Translations under genes and position numbers: made by a program | Origin: Pseudomonas putida | Lineage (GTDB): Bacteria; Pseudomonadota; Gammaproteobacteria; Pseudomonadales; Pseudomonadaceae | DNA length: 64,000 bases | Direction of reading: 5' to 3' | Assembly: GCF_016406145.1 (NCBI RefSeq) | Contig: NZ_CP066306.1 | Span: 992,001 to 1,056,000, forward strand | In this document: positions 1 through 12,179 of the stretch, piece after piece | Layout: the number at the start of each line of letters is the position of its first letter | Numbering within the stretch: position 1 is the stretch's first letter | Notes under the pieces: model-generated | Told to the model about the DNA's origin: nothing | The model's input: the letters and a program-made list of their open reading frames with translations, nothing else | Databases searched by the model: none

Positions 1-992
1 GCGCAGAGATCCTGTCGTTTGCCCAGGTGCTGCACGAAAGTGAGCTGCTCGACGATGGGGCGCTGGGCGCGCGCCTTGGGTTGCGGCAGATCAACCTGCA
101 GAAAGTCCGGGCGCTGCGTGCGCGCATGTGGCAGCGTTTGTGGCAGGGCTACCAGCAGGCCCAGCGCAGCTGCGAGCAGGATGCCTCGTTCTGCTACGTG
201 GTGGAGTCCATGGCCGATTTGCGCACAAGGGCTGCGACGTTCGCTACCGATGTCGGCACCTTCTATACCGGTTGGGTCGAACCAAGCCACCAGTTCCATG
301 TGCGCTACCTGGATGAGCAGTTGCGCAAGGCGGCGCTGTTGCCGCAGATCACCAGCGAGGTCGAACGCCTGTCCGATCGTGAGCGCAGCGGCGATGAGCT
401 GAACGACCGCATGTTCCTGCTGACCTTCGTGGGTGGCCCCGGCCCCCAGGGCAGCACGACCGACATGCTGACCGCTTACCTGCGCAAACAGAAGATGCAG
501 GGCACCTTCTTTGTATTGGGCAACCGCTTGCAGCAGCGCCGTGACGCTGGAGCGGCCAATGCGCTGGCGCAGCTCTATGATGGCCAGTGCGTGGGGCTTC
601 AGGGGTGGGAGTATCGCTCGCATGCCCAGTGGAATGGCTGGCAGGATTCGCTCAGGCGCAGCCAAGCGCGGGTCCAGGCCGACCTGCCTGAGCAGTATGT
701 GCCGTTGTTCCGCCCCCCCTATGGTCAGCGCCGCGCCGATGGCGAGGCATTCATGGCCAGCCAGCAGTTGCGGGTGTCGCTGTGGGATATCGATGCACAG
801 GATGACGGCCCGTTGACAGCCCAAGCTTCGGCCCAGCGGGTGGTGACCTTGATGCTGCTGTGGCGCAAGGGCGTGATCCAGTTCCATGACAGCCTGCCCA
901 AAGCGCAGCCGGCGGTGCAATGGTTGCTGGAACATACCGCGCAAAGCGGCATTGGCTGGGAGGATTGCCGTGAATACGGCTATCAGGAATAA
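1..992 (+). CDS. Polysaccharide deacetylase-like protein, C-terminal part (5' end outside window)
   Basis: The open frame runs in from the left edge; a GTG at 27 is in frame but the frame continues upstream of it, so the true start is probably outside. From about position 400 the product resembles a NodB/polysaccharide deacetylase domain: TFVGGP stands where the family has TFDDGP, FRPPYG matches the RPPY motif, WDID matches motif 4, and VIQFHDS matches the last (L/I-x-x-H) motif. The two metal/catalytic aspartates of motif 1 are therefore V and G, and the first His of the HxxxH motif looks replaced (EYRSH). It may be a non-catalytic family member. The upstream half (27-400) is helical-looking and not recognised. 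It is followed by phoH-like after 281 bp, same strand. Confidence 0.7.
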   Translation, partial: AEILSFAQVLHESELLDDGALGARLGLRQINLQKVRALRARMWQRLWQGYQQAQRSCEQDASFCYVVESMADLRTRAATFATDVGTFYTGWVEPSHQFHVRYLDEQLRKAALLPQITSEVERLSDRERSGDELNDRMFLLTFVGGPGPQGSTTDMLTAYLRKQKMQGTFFVLGNRLQQRRDAGAANALAQLYDGQCVGLQGWEYRSHAQWNGWQDSLRRSQARVQADLPEQYVPLFRPPYGQRRADGEAFMASQQLRVSLWDIDAQDDGPLTAQASAQRVVTLMLLWRKGVIQFHDSLPKAQPAVQWLLEHTAQSGIGWEDCREYGYQE

Positions 993-1273
993 CGGGTCTG
1001 ACTTCTGACTGTAGTCCCGTCTGGGTCCATCGCCAAGTCCTGTTCGTCAATCGGAAAAATAAACTTCACCAACACGTAAAAATGCTTTTTTTAGTCATGC
1101 TTTTTGCGGTATGAAGAAACCAGACAGCCGATTCCTGCAGCACAGGTGGCGTCATCCGAGCCCACCTTGCCAGGTTCACTTCCCGCCCGTAGCAACGCGG
1201 ATACGGGGAGAACGGCAGTCACTCTGCGGCGCAGCAGACCGCGCCGTGTGGCTTCGACATAAGGTGACCGAGT

Positions 1274-2668
1274 ATGGATGACCAAGGACGCAACCCTTCC
1301 TCCAGCAAGCCAATCCTCTATGTGCTCGATACCAACGTCCTGATTCACGACCCCAACGCACTTCTCAACTTCGAGGAGCACCACGTCGCCCTTCCGATGA
1401 CGGTGCTGGAGGAACTCGACAAGCTCAAGACCGGTAAACAGACCATCGCCGCCGAATGTCGCCAGGCCATCCGCCTGATCGACCAGACCCTCGGTGACGC
1501 ATCGCCTAGCGATGTCGAGCAGGGCGTACCCATACAGCGTGGCAAGAGCGGGCCCAAGGGCTTCCTTTCGATCCTGATGAGCCCGCGCAACGAACCCAAT
1601 CGGCTGCTGCCGGAGAACCTCAACGACAACATCATCATCAACCAGTTGCTGGAACTTCGGGCCAAACGTGCCGACCTGGACGTTGTGCTGGTAACCAAAG
1701 ACATCAACATGCGCCTGAAGGCGCGGGCCTGCGGTATCGCGGCCGAAGATTACAGCACTGACCAACTGGTCGATGACGTGTCGCTGCTTTCCAAAGGCTA
1801 CCACTCGGTCACCGGTTCGTTCTGGGACCGTGTCAGCAAGGTCGATACCCGTCAGGAGAGGGGCCGAACCTGGCACCGAGTGCAATTGATCGACAACCTG
1901 CCGGCAGTTCATGTCAACGAGTTCATCATCGATGAGCAAGGTTTCGTTGGCTGGATCAAGGGCATCCGCGACGATGAACTGCTGCTGCTCGACCTGCACC
2001 AGGAGCCACTGCTGCACCAGGAGGCCTGGGGCCTCAAACCGCGGGATATCCATCAAAGCCTGGCGCTGTTCGCGTTGCTCGACCCGGATATCCACCTGGT
2101 CAACCTGACCGGCGCCGCCGGCTCTGGCAAAACCATCCTGGCGTTGGCGGCGGCCATCGAGCAGACCATGGTCAGCAAGCGTTACCGCCGTATCATCGCC
2201 ACTCGCAGCGTGCAGGGGCTGGACCAGGAAATCGGTTTCCTGCCGGGGACTGAAGCCGAGAAAATGGAGCCTTGGCTGGGTGCGATCACCGATAACCTCG
2301 AAGCGTTGCACATGGATGACGAGAGCACCCACGGCAGTGTCGAGTACATCCTCGAGCGGGTCCCGCTACAGTTCAAATCGCTGAACTACATCCGGGGCCG
2401 CAGCTTCCAGCAGAGCCTGATCCTGATCGACGAGTGCCAGAACCTGACGCCGCACCAGATGAAAACCATCATCACCCGTGCCGGCTCCGGTTCCAAGGTG
2501 GTCTGCCTGGGCAACCTGGCGCAGATCGACACCCCCTACCTGTCCGCGACCAGTTCGGGCCTGACCTACCTGACCGAACGCTTCAAGGACTTCCCCCATG
2601 GCGTGCACATCACCCTGCAAGGTGTGCCGCGCTCGGTGCTGGCCGAGTACGCCGAGTCGCATCTGTAA
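1274..2668 (+). CDS. PIN domain-PhoH family ATPase (PhoH2/YlaK type)
   Basis: The 464-residue protein joins an N-terminal PIN ribonuclease-like domain ([12 protein letters not shown] near residue 14, with further acidic residues) to a C-terminal PhoH ATPase. The ATPase has a Walker A motif GAAGSGKT at about 281-288 and a Walker B region LILIDECQN at about 380, followed by [14 protein letters not shown]-PhoH fusions are known as RNA-unwinding and RNA-cleaving proteins, usually described in toxin-antitoxin or RNA-turnover settings; the role in Pseudomonas is not settled. The ATG at 1274 gives the usual short lead before the PIN domain. A rho-independent terminator follows at 2679, so it is separated from moaC. 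Confidence 0.92.
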   Translation: MDDQGRNPSSSKPILYVLDTNVLIHDPNALLNFEEHHVALPMTVLEELDKLKTGKQTIAAECRQAIRLIDQTLGDASPSDVEQGVPIQRGKSGPKGFLSILMSPRNEPNRLLPENLNDNIIINQLLELRAKRADLDVVLVTKDINMRLKARACGIAAEDYSTDQLVDDVSLLSKGYHSVTGSFWDRVSKVDTRQERGRTWHRVQLIDNLPAVHVNEFIIDEQGFVGWIKGIRDDELLLLDLHQEPLLHQEAWGLKPRDIHQSLALFALLDPDIHLVNLTGAAGSGKTILALAAAIEQTMVSKRYRRIIATRSVQGLDQEIGFLPGTEAEKMEPWLGAITDNLEALHMDDESTHGSVEYILERVPLQFKSLNYIRGRSFQQSLILIDECQNLTPHQMKTIITRAGSGSKVVCLGNLAQIDTPYLSATSSGLTYLTERFKDFPHGVHITLQGVPRSVLAEYAESHL

Positions 2669-2678
2669 CCTCTCGAAC

Positions 2679-2704
2679 CGGGCGGTGCGCCGCCCGTTTT
2701 TTTC
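2679..2704 (+). terminator. Rho-independent terminator after the PIN-PhoH gene
   Basis: A 7-bp GC stem, CGGGCGG with CCGCCCG around a TGCG loop, is followed directly by a run of seven T. It lies 10 bp after the stop codon. Confidence 0.85.
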
Positions 2705-2763
2705 CACTGCTCAAACCTGACCCACAGGTTTACACTCTGTGTTCCCTTCACAGGAGCAGAGCA

Positions 2764-3234
2764 GTGCTGACACATCTTGATTCCCAGGGGCGGGCCAACA
2801 TGGTCGACGTCACTGAAAAGGCCGTGACCGAGCGCGAAGCCACCGCTGAGGCGCGCGTGCGGATGTTGCCGCAGACCTTGCAGATGATCGTCGAGGGTGA
2901 GCACCCCAAGGGCGATGTGTTCGCCGTGGCGCGTATCGCCGGCATTCAGGCGGCGAAGAAGACCAGCGACCTGATCCCGCTGTGCCATCCGCTGATGCTC
3001 ACCAGCGTCAAGGTCGAACTCAGCGCAGAAGGCACGGATGCGGTGCGCATCGTCGCGCGCTGCAAGCTGGCCGGACAGACCGGTGTGGAGATGGAAGCAT
3101 TGACCGCTGCCAGCGTCGCGGCGCTGACGATCTATGACATGTGCAAGGCCGTGGACAAGGGTATGGTCATCGAGCAGGTGCGCCTGCTGGAAAAGCTCGG
3201 TGGCAAGAGTGGCCACTACAAGGTGGATGCGTGA
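2764..3234 (+). CDS. moaC: Cyclic pyranopterin monophosphate synthase MoaC
   Basis: MoaC converts the MoaA product (3',8-cyclo-GTP) into cyclic pyranopterin monophosphate in molybdenum cofactor synthesis. The 156-residue product carries the family blocks [13 protein letters not shown] at the N-terminus, LIPLCHPL (substrate-binding Cys-His) near residue 75, [11 protein letters not shown] and MCKAVDKGM, ending GGKSGHY. I chose the GTG at 2764 because it has AGGAG 8 bp upstream and starts where homologues start; the open frame extends further 5' into the terminator and phoH. It is first of moaC-moaD-moaE, with moaD overlapping by one base. Confidence 0.95.
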   Translation: MLTHLDSQGRANMVDVTEKAVTEREATAEARVRMLPQTLQMIVEGEHPKGDVFAVARIAGIQAAKKTSDLIPLCHPLMLTSVKVELSAEGTDAVRIVARCKLAGQTGVEMEALTAASVAALTIYDMCKAVDKGMVIEQVRLLEKLGGKSGHYKVDA

Positions 3235-3479
3235 TGAACGTGAAAGTGATGTATTTCGCCCGTTACCGCGAGTTGCTCGGTGTGGATGCCGAGCGCCTGG
3301 AAGGTGACTTCAAGGTGCTCGACGATGTGCGCCAGGCCCTGGTGGCCAAGGGTGGGCAGTACCAGGTGCTGGCCGAGCAGAACCTGATGTGCGCGCGCAA
3401 CGAAGAGCTGTGCAGGCTCGATGAGCCGCTGGAAGCGGGCGATGAGGTGGCGTTCTTCCCACCGGTGACCGGAGGCTGA
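3234..3479 (+). CDS. moaD: Molybdopterin synthase sulfur carrier subunit MoaD
   Basis: This 81-residue ubiquitin-like protein ends in the required Gly-Gly (PPVTGG), whose C-terminal thiocarboxylate gives sulfur to cyclic pyranopterin monophosphate. The ATG overlaps the moaC stop (TGATG), so the two genes are translationally coupled. FFPPVTGG at the C-terminus is the signature that docks into MoaE, the next gene. Confidence 0.95.
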   Translation: MNVKVMYFARYRELLGVDAERLEGDFKVLDDVRQALVAKGGQYQVLAEQNLMCARNEELCRLDEPLEAGDEVAFFPPVTGG

Positions 3480-3481
3480 GC

Positions 3482-3928
3482 ATGGCAGTGCGAGTGCAGG
3501 ATGGCGCGTTCGACCCCGGGTTCGAGGTCAATGCCATGCATGCCGCCAATGTCGGCGTGGGCGCGGTGGTCGGGTTCGTTGGTTACGTGCGCGATTTCAA
3601 TGATGGCCGGGACGTGGCCGGGATGTTCCTGGAGCATTACCCTGGCATGACCGAGAAGGCTTTGGCGAAGATCGTGGTCGAGGCCGAGCAGCGCTGGCCG
3701 TTGCTGAAGGTTGAAGTGCTGCATCGCATTGGTGCGCTGGAGCCTGGGGAGCCGATCGTGTTCGTCGGCGTGGCCAGTGCCCATCGGCAGGCGGCATTCG
3801 ATGCCTGCAATTTCATCATGGACTACCTGAAGACCCGTGCGCCGTTCTGGAAGAAGGAAAATACCCAGGAGGGCCCGCGCTGGGTCGAAGGCAGGCAGAG
3901 TGATCAGGATGCGGCGGGGCGCTGGTAA
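3482..3928 (+). CDS. moaE: Molybdopterin synthase catalytic subunit MoaE
   Basis: MoaE pairs with MoaD to insert the dithiolene sulfurs of molybdopterin. The 148-residue product shows the family's VGFVGYVRDFN block, EHYPGMTEKAL, the HRIGALEPGE block, the VASAHRQAAF stretch and the active-site lysine region LKTRAPFWKKE near residue 115. It starts two bases after the moaD stop and is the last gene of the moa operon. A REP pair fills the gap to the convergent rhlB gene. Confidence 0.95.
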   Translation: MAVRVQDGAFDPGFEVNAMHAANVGVGAVVGFVGYVRDFNDGRDVAGMFLEHYPGMTEKALAKIVVEAEQRWPLLKVEVLHRIGALEPGEPIVFVGVASAHRQAAFDACNFIMDYLKTRAPFWKKENTQEGPRWVEGRQSDQDAAGRW

Positions 3929-3941
3929 GGTCTGATCGATT

Positions 3942-4060
3942 GGCCGGGGCTTTGCCCCGGATCGCCGGCAAGCCGGCTCCTACAGGTACACCGCCGCTCT
4001 CAAACTCAGCGCAAACCCAGTGTGAGCCGGCTTGCCGGCGATTGGGCTGCAAAGCAGCCC
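3942..4060. repeat. REPIN: inverted pair of REP elements between moaE and rhlB
   Basis: Two oppositely oriented copies of a GAGCCGGCTTGCCGGCGAT core are seen: the left copy (about 3944-3985) reads in reverse and ends CTCCTACAG, the right copy (4021-4060) reads forward. Each is flanked by an extra GC hairpin (GGGGCTTTGCCCC and GGGCTGCAAAGCAGCCC). It sits between two convergent genes and could also act as a transcription stop for both. Confidence 0.85.
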
Positions 4061-4064
4061 TGTA

Positions 4065-5516
4065 TCAATGGTGTTTGCGCGGCACCGGCGTGAGCAGCTC
4101 GTCCGGTGGCATCTCGCACTTGATCTTGCGCCCCAGCAACTCTTCGATCGCCGGCAACTGGTAGGAGTCATCCTCGCCGGCAAAGCTGATCGACACGCCA
4201 CTGGTGCCGGCACGGCCCGTACGACCGATGCGGTGCACGTAGTCATCCGGGTCTTCCGGCAGGGTGAAGTTGATCACATGGCTGATGCCGTCAATGTGAA
4301 TACCTCGCCCCGCCACGTCGGTGGCAACCAGCACGGTAATCCGGCCTTCGCGGAAGCTTTCCAGGGTACGTATGCGTTTGTGCTGCGGCACATCGCCCGA
4401 CAGCTGGGCTGCATTGATACCGTCGCGTACCAGTTTTTCCTCGATACGCCGCACTTCGTCCTTGCGGTTGGCGAACACCATCACCCGTTCCCACTTGTTC
4501 TGGGTGACCAGGTTGTACAGCAGCTTGTACTTGTCGCTGCCCGCCACTGCGAACACATGCTGTTCGACGGTTTCGCTGGCGACATTCTCCGGCTCGATCT
4601 CGACGATCGCAGGGTCGGTAGTCCACTGCTTGGCCAGGTTCATCACATCGTCGGTGAAGGTGGCAGAGAACAGCAGGGTCTGGCGCTCGCTCTTGGGCGG
4701 GGTCTGGCGGATGATCTGCCGCACCTGCGGGATGAAGCCCATGTCGAGCATACGGTCGGCTTCGTCCAGCACCATCACCTCGACCATGTCCAGGTGCACA
4801 TCGCCGCGCTGGTTGAAGTCCAGCAGGCGGCCTGGGGTAGCCACCAGGATGTCGCAATGGCGTGCTTCGAGCGTCTTGAGCTGCTTGTCGAAGTCCATGC
4901 CGCCGACGAAGGTCATGACGTTCAGGCCGGTGTATTTGGTCAGCGCGGCGGCGTCCTTGGCGATCTGTACCACCAGCTCGCGGGTTGGCGCGATGATCAG
5001 TGCACGGGGCTCGCCCATGTAGCGCTCTTTGGGCGGCGGCGTCTGCTGCAGCTGGGAAATGATCGAGATGAGGAACGCGGCGGTCTTGCCGGTGCCGGTC
5101 TGGGCGCGCCCGATGGCGTCCTTGCCACGCAGGGTGTAACCCAATACCTGAGCCTGAATCGGCGTGCAGTAAGGGAACCCCAGGTCATGGATGGCGTGCA
5201 TCAGCTCGTTGGAGAGCTTGAAATCGTGGAAGCGGGTCTTGCCTTCTTGCGGCTCGACCACGAAATCTTCCGGCTTCCACAGGCTGGCCTGGGGTTTGGG
5301 CTTGCGTTCGCGGCGCGGTTTGTCCTTGGCCGGTTGCTCGGCTACGGGCACGGCGCCAGGCATCGGGGCCTTGGCGGCGGGTTTGGTGCGCGGCGTGGAG
5401 GGCTGCGGCTCGGGCTGAGCCACGGGTGCCGCAGCCGGCGTGATGCTGGCAGCAGGAGCGGCGGCCTGAGGTGCCGCGTCTCCCTTGCCGAATATTTTCT
5501 TGAGTGCCTTGAGCAC
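4065..5516 (-). CDS. rhlB: DEAD-box ATP-dependent RNA helicase RhlB
   Basis: All DEAD-box motifs are present in the 483-residue protein: Q motif (FPYCTPIQ, about 114-121), AQTGTGKT (138-145), PTRELV, TPGRL, DEAD (251-254), SAT (284-286), ATDVAGRG and HRIGRTGR (428-435). RhlB unwinds RNA and in gamma-proteobacteria works with RNase E in the degradosome. Before the core there is a roughly 90-residue Ala/Pro/Lys-rich, low-complexity N-terminal extension that is common in Pseudomonas copies. The ATG at 5516 gives [12 protein letters not shown]. Assignment to RhlB rather than another Rhl paralogue rests on overall likeness and the N-terminus. Confidence 0.88.
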   Translation of the reverse strand: MLKALKKIFGKGDAAPQAAAPAASITPAAAPVAQPEPQPSTPRTKPAAKAPMPGAVPVAEQPAKDKPRRERKPKPQASLWKPEDFVVEPQEGKTRFHDFKLSNELMHAIHDLGFPYCTPIQAQVLGYTLRGKDAIGRAQTGTGKTAAFLISIISQLQQTPPPKERYMGEPRALIIAPTRELVVQIAKDAAALTKYTGLNVMTFVGGMDFDKQLKTLEARHCDILVATPGRLLDFNQRGDVHLDMVEVMVLDEADRMLDMGFIPQVRQIIRQTPPKSERQTLLFSATFTDDVMNLAKQWTTDPAIVEIEPENVASETVEQHVFAVAGSDKYKLLYNLVTQNKWERVMVFANRKDEVRRIEEKLVRDGINAAQLSGDVPQHKRIRTLESFREGRITVLVATDVAGRGIHIDGISHVINFTLPEDPDDYVHRIGRTGRAGTSGVSISFAGEDDSYQLPAIEELLGRKIKCEMPPDELLTPVPRKHH

Positions 5517-5616
5517 GATCGTCTCATCAACTGATTAAGGAATGTACGCCGGGCAGTGTAATGCAAGATCTGGGCGCGGCGTAGCGGAATGCGCCCACAA
5601 CTACAAGAGAGCCTGC

Positions 5617-6603
<987 letters not shown>

Positions 6604-7632
6604 ATGAAGATGTTGAAAACCACCCTGGCAGTCCTCACCGCTGCCGCCGCGCTGGGCGCCGTGAGCACTGCCCAGGCCGGCGCCACCCTCGATGCGGTCA
6701 AGAAGAAGGGCTTCGTCCAGTGTGGCGTGAGCGACGGTCTTCCAGGCTTCTCGGTACCTGATGCGCAGGGCAAGATCGTCGGTATCGACGCTGATGTCTG
6801 CCGCGCCGTGGCCGCCGCCGTGTTCGGCGATGCCACCAAGGTCAAGTTCAGCCAGCTCAACGCCAAGGAGCGCTTCACTGCGCTGCAGTCCGGCGAAGTC
6901 GACGTGCTGTCGCGCAACACCACCTGGACCAGCTCGCGCGATGCCGGCATGGGCCTGGTGTTCGCAGGCGTCACTTACTATGACGGCGTCGGCTTCCTGG
7001 TCAACAAGAAGCTGGGTGTTTCCAGTGCCAAGGAGCTCGATGGCGCGACCATCTGCATCCAGGCAGGCACCACCACCGAGCTGAACGTGTCCGACTACTT
7101 CCGCGCCAACGGCCTGAAGTACACCCCGATCACCTTCGATACCTCCGACGAGAGCGCCAAATCGCTGGAGTCGGGCCGTTGCGACGTGCTGACCTCGGAC
7201 AAGTCGCAGTTGTTCGCCCAGCGGTCCAAACTGGCCGGTCCAACCGACTACGTGGTACTGCCGGAAACCATCTCCAAGGAGCCGCTGGGCCCGGTGGTAC
7301 GCAAGGGCGACGAGGAGTGGTTCAGCATCGTCAAATGGACCCTGTTCGCCATGCTCAATGCCGAAGAGGCTGGCGTCACTTCGAAGAACGTCGAAGCCGA
7401 GGCCAAGTCCACCAAGAACCCGGACACCGCCCGCCTGCTTGGCGCTGACGGTGAGTATGGCAAGGACCTGAAGCTGCCCAAGGACTGGGTAGTGCAGATC
7501 GTCAAGCAAGTGGGTAACTATGGCGAGGTGTTCGAGAAGAACCTGGGCCAGAGCACTGACCTGAAGATCGACCGTGGCATGAACGCCCTGTGGAACAACG
7601 GCGGCATCCAGTACGCGCCACCTGTGCGCTGA
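6604..7632 (+). CDS. aapJ: General L-amino acid ABC transporter, periplasmic binding protein
   Basis: This 342-residue family-3 solute-binding protein starts with a Sec signal peptide (cleavage after AQA near residue 25). It continues with the domain signature KGFVQCGVSDGLPGFS and GIDADVCRAVAAAVFGD. It is longer than glutamine- or histidine-type binding proteins, as is typical for AapJ, which binds many polar L-amino acids. GGAGG lies 7 bp before the ATG. The gene leads the operon aapJQMP and is followed by a GC hairpin without a T-run, as often found after binding-protein genes that need higher expression than the permease. Confidence 0.92.
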   Translation: MKMLKTTLAVLTAAAALGAVSTAQAGATLDAVKKKGFVQCGVSDGLPGFSVPDAQGKIVGIDADVCRAVAAAVFGDATKVKFSQLNAKERFTALQSGEVDVLSRNTTWTSSRDAGMGLVFAGVTYYDGVGFLVNKKLGVSSAKELDGATICIQAGTTTELNVSDYFRANGLKYTPITFDTSDESAKSLESGRCDVLTSDKSQLFAQRSKLAGPTDYVVLPETISKEPLGPVVRKGDEEWFSIVKWTLFAMLNAEEAGVTSKNVEAEAKSTKNPDTARLLGADGEYGKDLKLPKDWVVQIVKQVGNYGEVFEKNLGQSTDLKIDRGMNALWNNGGIQYAPPVR

Positions 7633-7641
7633 TGGCTGCAC

Positions 7642-7668
7642 CCTGCGGCGGCATTCCGCCGCCGCAGG
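7642..7668 (+). promoter_or_regulatory. Intercistronic hairpin between aapJ and aapQ
   Basis: CCTGCGGCGG (7642-7651) pairs perfectly with CCGCCGCAGG (7659-7668) over a 7-base loop. No T-run follows, so it looks like an mRNA-stabilising or partial-attenuation hairpin rather than a full terminator. It would favour aapJ message over the permease genes. Confidence 0.7.
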
Positions 7669-7699
7669 CTGTTCGAATCCCTACTGTCCGGGGCACTTC

Positions 7700-8878
7700 A
7701 TGCAAAATCGAATCGGCGCACAAAAGGGGCTGACCCTGAGCGATCCACGTGTGCGCGCGTGGTTGTTCCAGATTCTCACGATCATCTTCGTGGTGGGTCT
7801 GGGCTGGTACCTGTTCCACAATACTCAAACCAACCTGCAACACCGGGGCATTACGTCCGGCTTCGACTTCCTCGACCGCAGTGCCGGCTTTGGCATCGCG
7901 CAGCATCTGATTCCCTATGTGGAGTCCGACAGCTATGCGCGGGTGTTCGTGATCGGCTTGCTCAATACCCTGCTGGTCACCTTCATCGGCGTCATTCTGG
8001 CAACGATCCTGGGGTTCATCATCGGTGTGGCTCGCCTTTCACCGAACTGGATGATCAACAAGCTGGCGACCGTATATGTCGAGACGTTCCGCAACATCCC
8101 GCCGCTGCTGCAGATCCTCTTCTGGTATTTCGCCGTGTTCCTGACCCTGCCGGGGCCACGGGGCAGCATCAACTTCGACGATGCCTTCTTCATCAGCAAT
8201 CGTGGCCTGAACATGCCCGGCGCCACCATGGCCGAAGGCTTCTGGCCTTTCGTCGCTGCCGTGGTCCTGGCTATCGTGGCAATCATGGCGATGGTGCGTT
8301 ACGCCAACAAACGCTTCAACGAAACCGGCGAGCCGTTCCACAAGTTCTGGGCAGGGCTTGCCCTGTTGGTGGTGATTCCAGGCCTCTGTGCATTGCTGTT
8401 CGGCAGCCCTGTGCACTGGGAAGTCCCGCAGCTCAAAGGTTTCAACTTCGTTGGCGGCTGGGTACTGATCCCGGAACTGCTGGCGCTGACCTTGGCGCTG
8501 ACCATCTATACCGCCGCGTTCATCGCCGAAATCGTGCGTTCGGGCATCCGTTCGGTCAGCCATGGCCAGACTGAGGCCGCCCGTTCGCTCGGGCTGCGCG
8601 AAGGCCCGACGCTGCGCAAGGTGATCATCCCCCAGGCACTGCGGGTGATCATTCCGCCGCTGACCAGCCAGTACCTGAACCTGGCGAAGAACTCGTCGCT
8701 GGCGGCCGGCATCGGCTACCCGGAGATGGTCTCGCTGTTCGCCGGTACCGTGCTCAATCAGACCGGCCAGGCCATCGAGGTGATCGCCATCACCATGAGT
8801 GTCTATCTCGCCATCAGCATCAGCATTTCGCTGCTGATGAACTGGTACAACAAGCGCATTGCGCTGATCGAGCGGTGA
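7700..8878 (+). CDS. aapQ: General L-amino acid ABC transporter, permease AapQ
   Basis: The 392-residue inner-membrane protein has several hydrophobic spans. It carries the HisM/GlnP-type permease signature: GLLNTLLVTFIG, VETFRNIPPLLQI and the cytoplasmic EAA loop QTEAARSLGLREG, followed by VIIPQALRVIIPPL. Length near 390 residues, with a long insertion between the first membrane spans and the core, is typical of AapQ. It forms the translocation channel with AapM, whose gene begins 10 bp after the stop. Confidence 0.92.
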   Translation: MQNRIGAQKGLTLSDPRVRAWLFQILTIIFVVGLGWYLFHNTQTNLQHRGITSGFDFLDRSAGFGIAQHLIPYVESDSYARVFVIGLLNTLLVTFIGVILATILGFIIGVARLSPNWMINKLATVYVETFRNIPPLLQILFWYFAVFLTLPGPRGSINFDDAFFISNRGLNMPGATMAEGFWPFVAAVVLAIVAIMAMVRYANKRFNETGEPFHKFWAGLALLVVIPGLCALLFGSPVHWEVPQLKGFNFVGGWVLIPELLALTLALTIYTAAFIAEIVRSGIRSVSHGQTEAARSLGLREGPTLRKVIIPQALRVIIPPLTSQYLNLAKNSSLAAGIGYPEMVSLFAGTVLNQTGQAIEVIAITMSVYLAISISISLLMNWYNKRIALIER

Positions 8879-8888
8879 GGATACGCCC

Positions 8889-9986
8889 GTGAATGCTCAT
8901 GTTTTCAAACCTGACATGCCGCCACCGGTCAAGACCGTCGGCGTGCTCGCATGGATGCGGGTAAACCTGTTCTCCAGCTGGCTCAACACCCTGTTGACCC
9001 TGTTCGCCGTGTACCTGGTATGGCTGATCGTACCGCCGCTGCTGCAGTGGGCGCTGATCGACGCCAACTGGGTTGGCACCACCCGCGCCGACTGCACCAA
9101 GGAAGGTGCCTGCTGGGTGTTCATCCAGCAGCGCTTTGGCCAGTTCATGTACGGCTATTACCCGGCTGAGTTGCGCTGGCGCGTGGACCTGACCGTATGG
9201 CTTGCCGTGCTTGGCGCTGCGCCGCTGTTCATCAAGCGTTTCCCGCGCAAGGCCGTTTACGGCCTGGGCTTTCTGGTGGTGTACCCGATCCTGGCCTACA
9301 CGCTGCTGCATGGCGGCTACCTGGGCCTGGAAAGCGTGCCGACCAGCCAGTGGGGCGGGCTGATGCTGACCTTGGTGATCGCCACGGTGGGTATCGTGGG
9401 CGCCTTGCCGCTGGGCATATTGCTGGCCCTGGGGCGGCGTTCAAACATGCCTGCGGTGAAGGTGGTCTGCGTGACCTTCATCGAGTTCTGGCGTGGCGTG
9501 CCGTTGATCACCGTGCTGTTCATGTCATCGGTGATGCTGCCGTTGTTCCTGCCCGAAGGCATGAGCTTCGACAAGCTGCTGCGGGCAATGATCGGCGTGA
9601 TCCTGTTCCAGTCGGCGTACATCGCCGAGGTGGTGCGCGGCGGCCTGCAGGCCATCCCCAAGGGGCAATATGAAGCCGCTGCCGCGATGGGCCTGGGCTA
9701 CTGGCGTTCGATGGGCCTGGTGATTCTGCCGCAGGCCTTGAAGCTGGTGATCCCCGGCATCGTCAACACCTTTATCGCGCTGTTCAAGGACACCAGTCTG
9801 GTGATCATCATCGGCCTGTTCGACCTGCTCAACAGCGTCAAGCAGGCTGCCGCCGACCCGGCCTGGCTGGGCATGGCCACCGAGGGCTATGTGTTCGCAG
9901 CCCTGGTGTTCTGGATCTTCTGTTTCGGTATGTCCCGCTACTCCATGCACCTGGAGCGCAAGCTGGACACTGGCCACAAGCGTTAG
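8889..9986 (+). CDS. aapM: General L-amino acid ABC transporter, permease AapM
   Basis: This second permease has 365 residues. The EAA loop is [13 protein letters not shown], then [29 protein letters not shown] matches the conserved permease entry region. The GTG at 8889 is the only start consistent with the short spacing after aapQ. It forms a heterodimer with AapQ in the inner membrane. AapP follows with its ribosome site inside the end of this gene. Confidence 0.92.
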   Translation: MNAHVFKPDMPPPVKTVGVLAWMRVNLFSSWLNTLLTLFAVYLVWLIVPPLLQWALIDANWVGTTRADCTKEGACWVFIQQRFGQFMYGYYPAELRWRVDLTVWLAVLGAAPLFIKRFPRKAVYGLGFLVVYPILAYTLLHGGYLGLESVPTSQWGGLMLTLVIATVGIVGALPLGILLALGRRSNMPAVKVVCVTFIEFWRGVPLITVLFMSSVMLPLFLPEGMSFDKLLRAMIGVILFQSAYIAEVVRGGLQAIPKGQYEAAAAMGLGYWRSMGLVILPQALKLVIPGIVNTFIALFKDTSLVIIIGLFDLLNSVKQAAADPAWLGMATEGYVFAALVFWIFCFGMSRYSMHLERKLDTGHKR

Positions 9987-9996
9987 GAGTTTCGAA

Positions 9997-10761
9997 ATGA
10001 GTGAAGCGATCAAGCAGCCTGCCGGCCCCGAAGGCATCATCCAGATGCAGGGCGTCAACAAGTGGTACGGCCAGTTCCATGTACTGAAGGACATCAACCT
10101 GAACGTGCGCCAGGGTGAGCGTATCGTGCTGTGCGGGCCGTCCGGTTCGGGCAAGTCCACCACCATCCGCTGTCTCAACCGTCTGGAAGAACACCAGCAG
10201 GGGCGCATCGTGGTTGATGGTGTGGAGCTGACCAACGATCTCAAACAGATCGAGGCGATTCGCCGTGAGGTGGGCATGGTATTCCAGCACTTCAACCTGT
10301 TCCCGCACCTGACCATCCTTGAAAACTGCACCCTAGCGCCCATGTGGGTACGCAAGATGCCGCGGCGCAAGGCCGAGGAAATCGCCATGCACTATCTGGA
10401 GCGGGTACGCATCCCGGAGCAGGCGCACAAGTACCCGGGGCAGTTGTCCGGTGGCCAGCAGCAGCGCGTGGCGATTGCCCGGGCGCTGTGCATGAAGCCG
10501 AAGATCATGCTGTTCGACGAGCCGACGTCGGCGCTCGACCCGGAAATGGTCAAGGAAGTGCTCGATACCATGGTTGGCCTAGCCGAGGACGGCATGACCA
10601 TGCTCTGCGTGACCCACGAAATGGGCTTTGCCCGAACCGTGGCGAACCGGGTGATCTTCATGGATAAGGGGGAGATCGTGGAGCAGGCTGCGCCGGATGA
10701 TTTCTTCGACCGGCCGCGCAGTGACCGGACCAAGTTGTTCCTCAGCCAGATCCTGCACTGA
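9997..10761 (+). CDS. aapP: General L-amino acid ABC transporter, ATP-binding protein AapP
   Basis: The 254-residue ATPase powers the AapJQM importer. Visible motifs are Walker [10 protein letters not shown] (about 49-57), Q-loop [10 protein letters not shown], signature LSGGQQQR, Walker [13 protein letters not shown] and H-loop VTHEMGFA. I chose the ATG at 9997 because AGGAG overlaps the aapM stop codon and the frame before it is inside aapM. It is the last gene of the operon; a REP pair follows. Confidence 0.95.
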   Translation: MSEAIKQPAGPEGIIQMQGVNKWYGQFHVLKDINLNVRQGERIVLCGPSGSGKSTTIRCLNRLEEHQQGRIVVDGVELTNDLKQIEAIRREVGMVFQHFNLFPHLTILENCTLAPMWVRKMPRRKAEEIAMHYLERVRIPEQAHKYPGQLSGGQQQRVAIARALCMKPKIMLFDEPTSALDPEMVKEVLDTMVGLAEDGMTMLCVTHEMGFARTVANRVIFMDKGEIVEQAAPDDFFDRPRSDRTKLFLSQILH

Positions 10762-10763
10762 TG

Positions 10764-10849
10764 CGGGGCACAGGGCCGCTCCTGCAGGGGTACGCGTTTT
10801 GCCTGTAGGAGCGGCCTTGTGTCGCGAAAGGGCTGCAAAGCAGCCCCGG
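10764..10849. repeat. REP pair between aapP and algW
   Basis: A complete REP (about 10803-10849: CTGTAGGAGCGGCCTTGTG, then a GGGCTGCAAAGCAGCCC hairpin) is preceded by a partial inverted copy (10764-10788: CAGGGCCGCTCCTGCAGG). It lies between convergent genes. Confidence 0.8.
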
Positions 10850-10860
10850 ATCTTGAAGCC

Positions 10861-12021
<1,161 letters not shown>

Positions 12022-12179
12022 GAACGAATCCTGGGAGTGGGCGAGGGCCATGGTGGCGCGGCGGGGCGCGAACGCGCGCGATCATACACCGGTTTCCCCA
12101 ACGCCGGCGACGGCCCATAATGGCGGCCATTATACGGGCGTTGTTCCCGTTGAACGTGCAGATTTCGAGGAGATTTTCC

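Noticed and set aside
4032..5534. 500-codon plus-strand open frame opposite rhlB
   Set aside because: It is an antisense shadow of a gene with all DEAD-box motifs; composition is His/Val/Gly-rich and has no family likeness.
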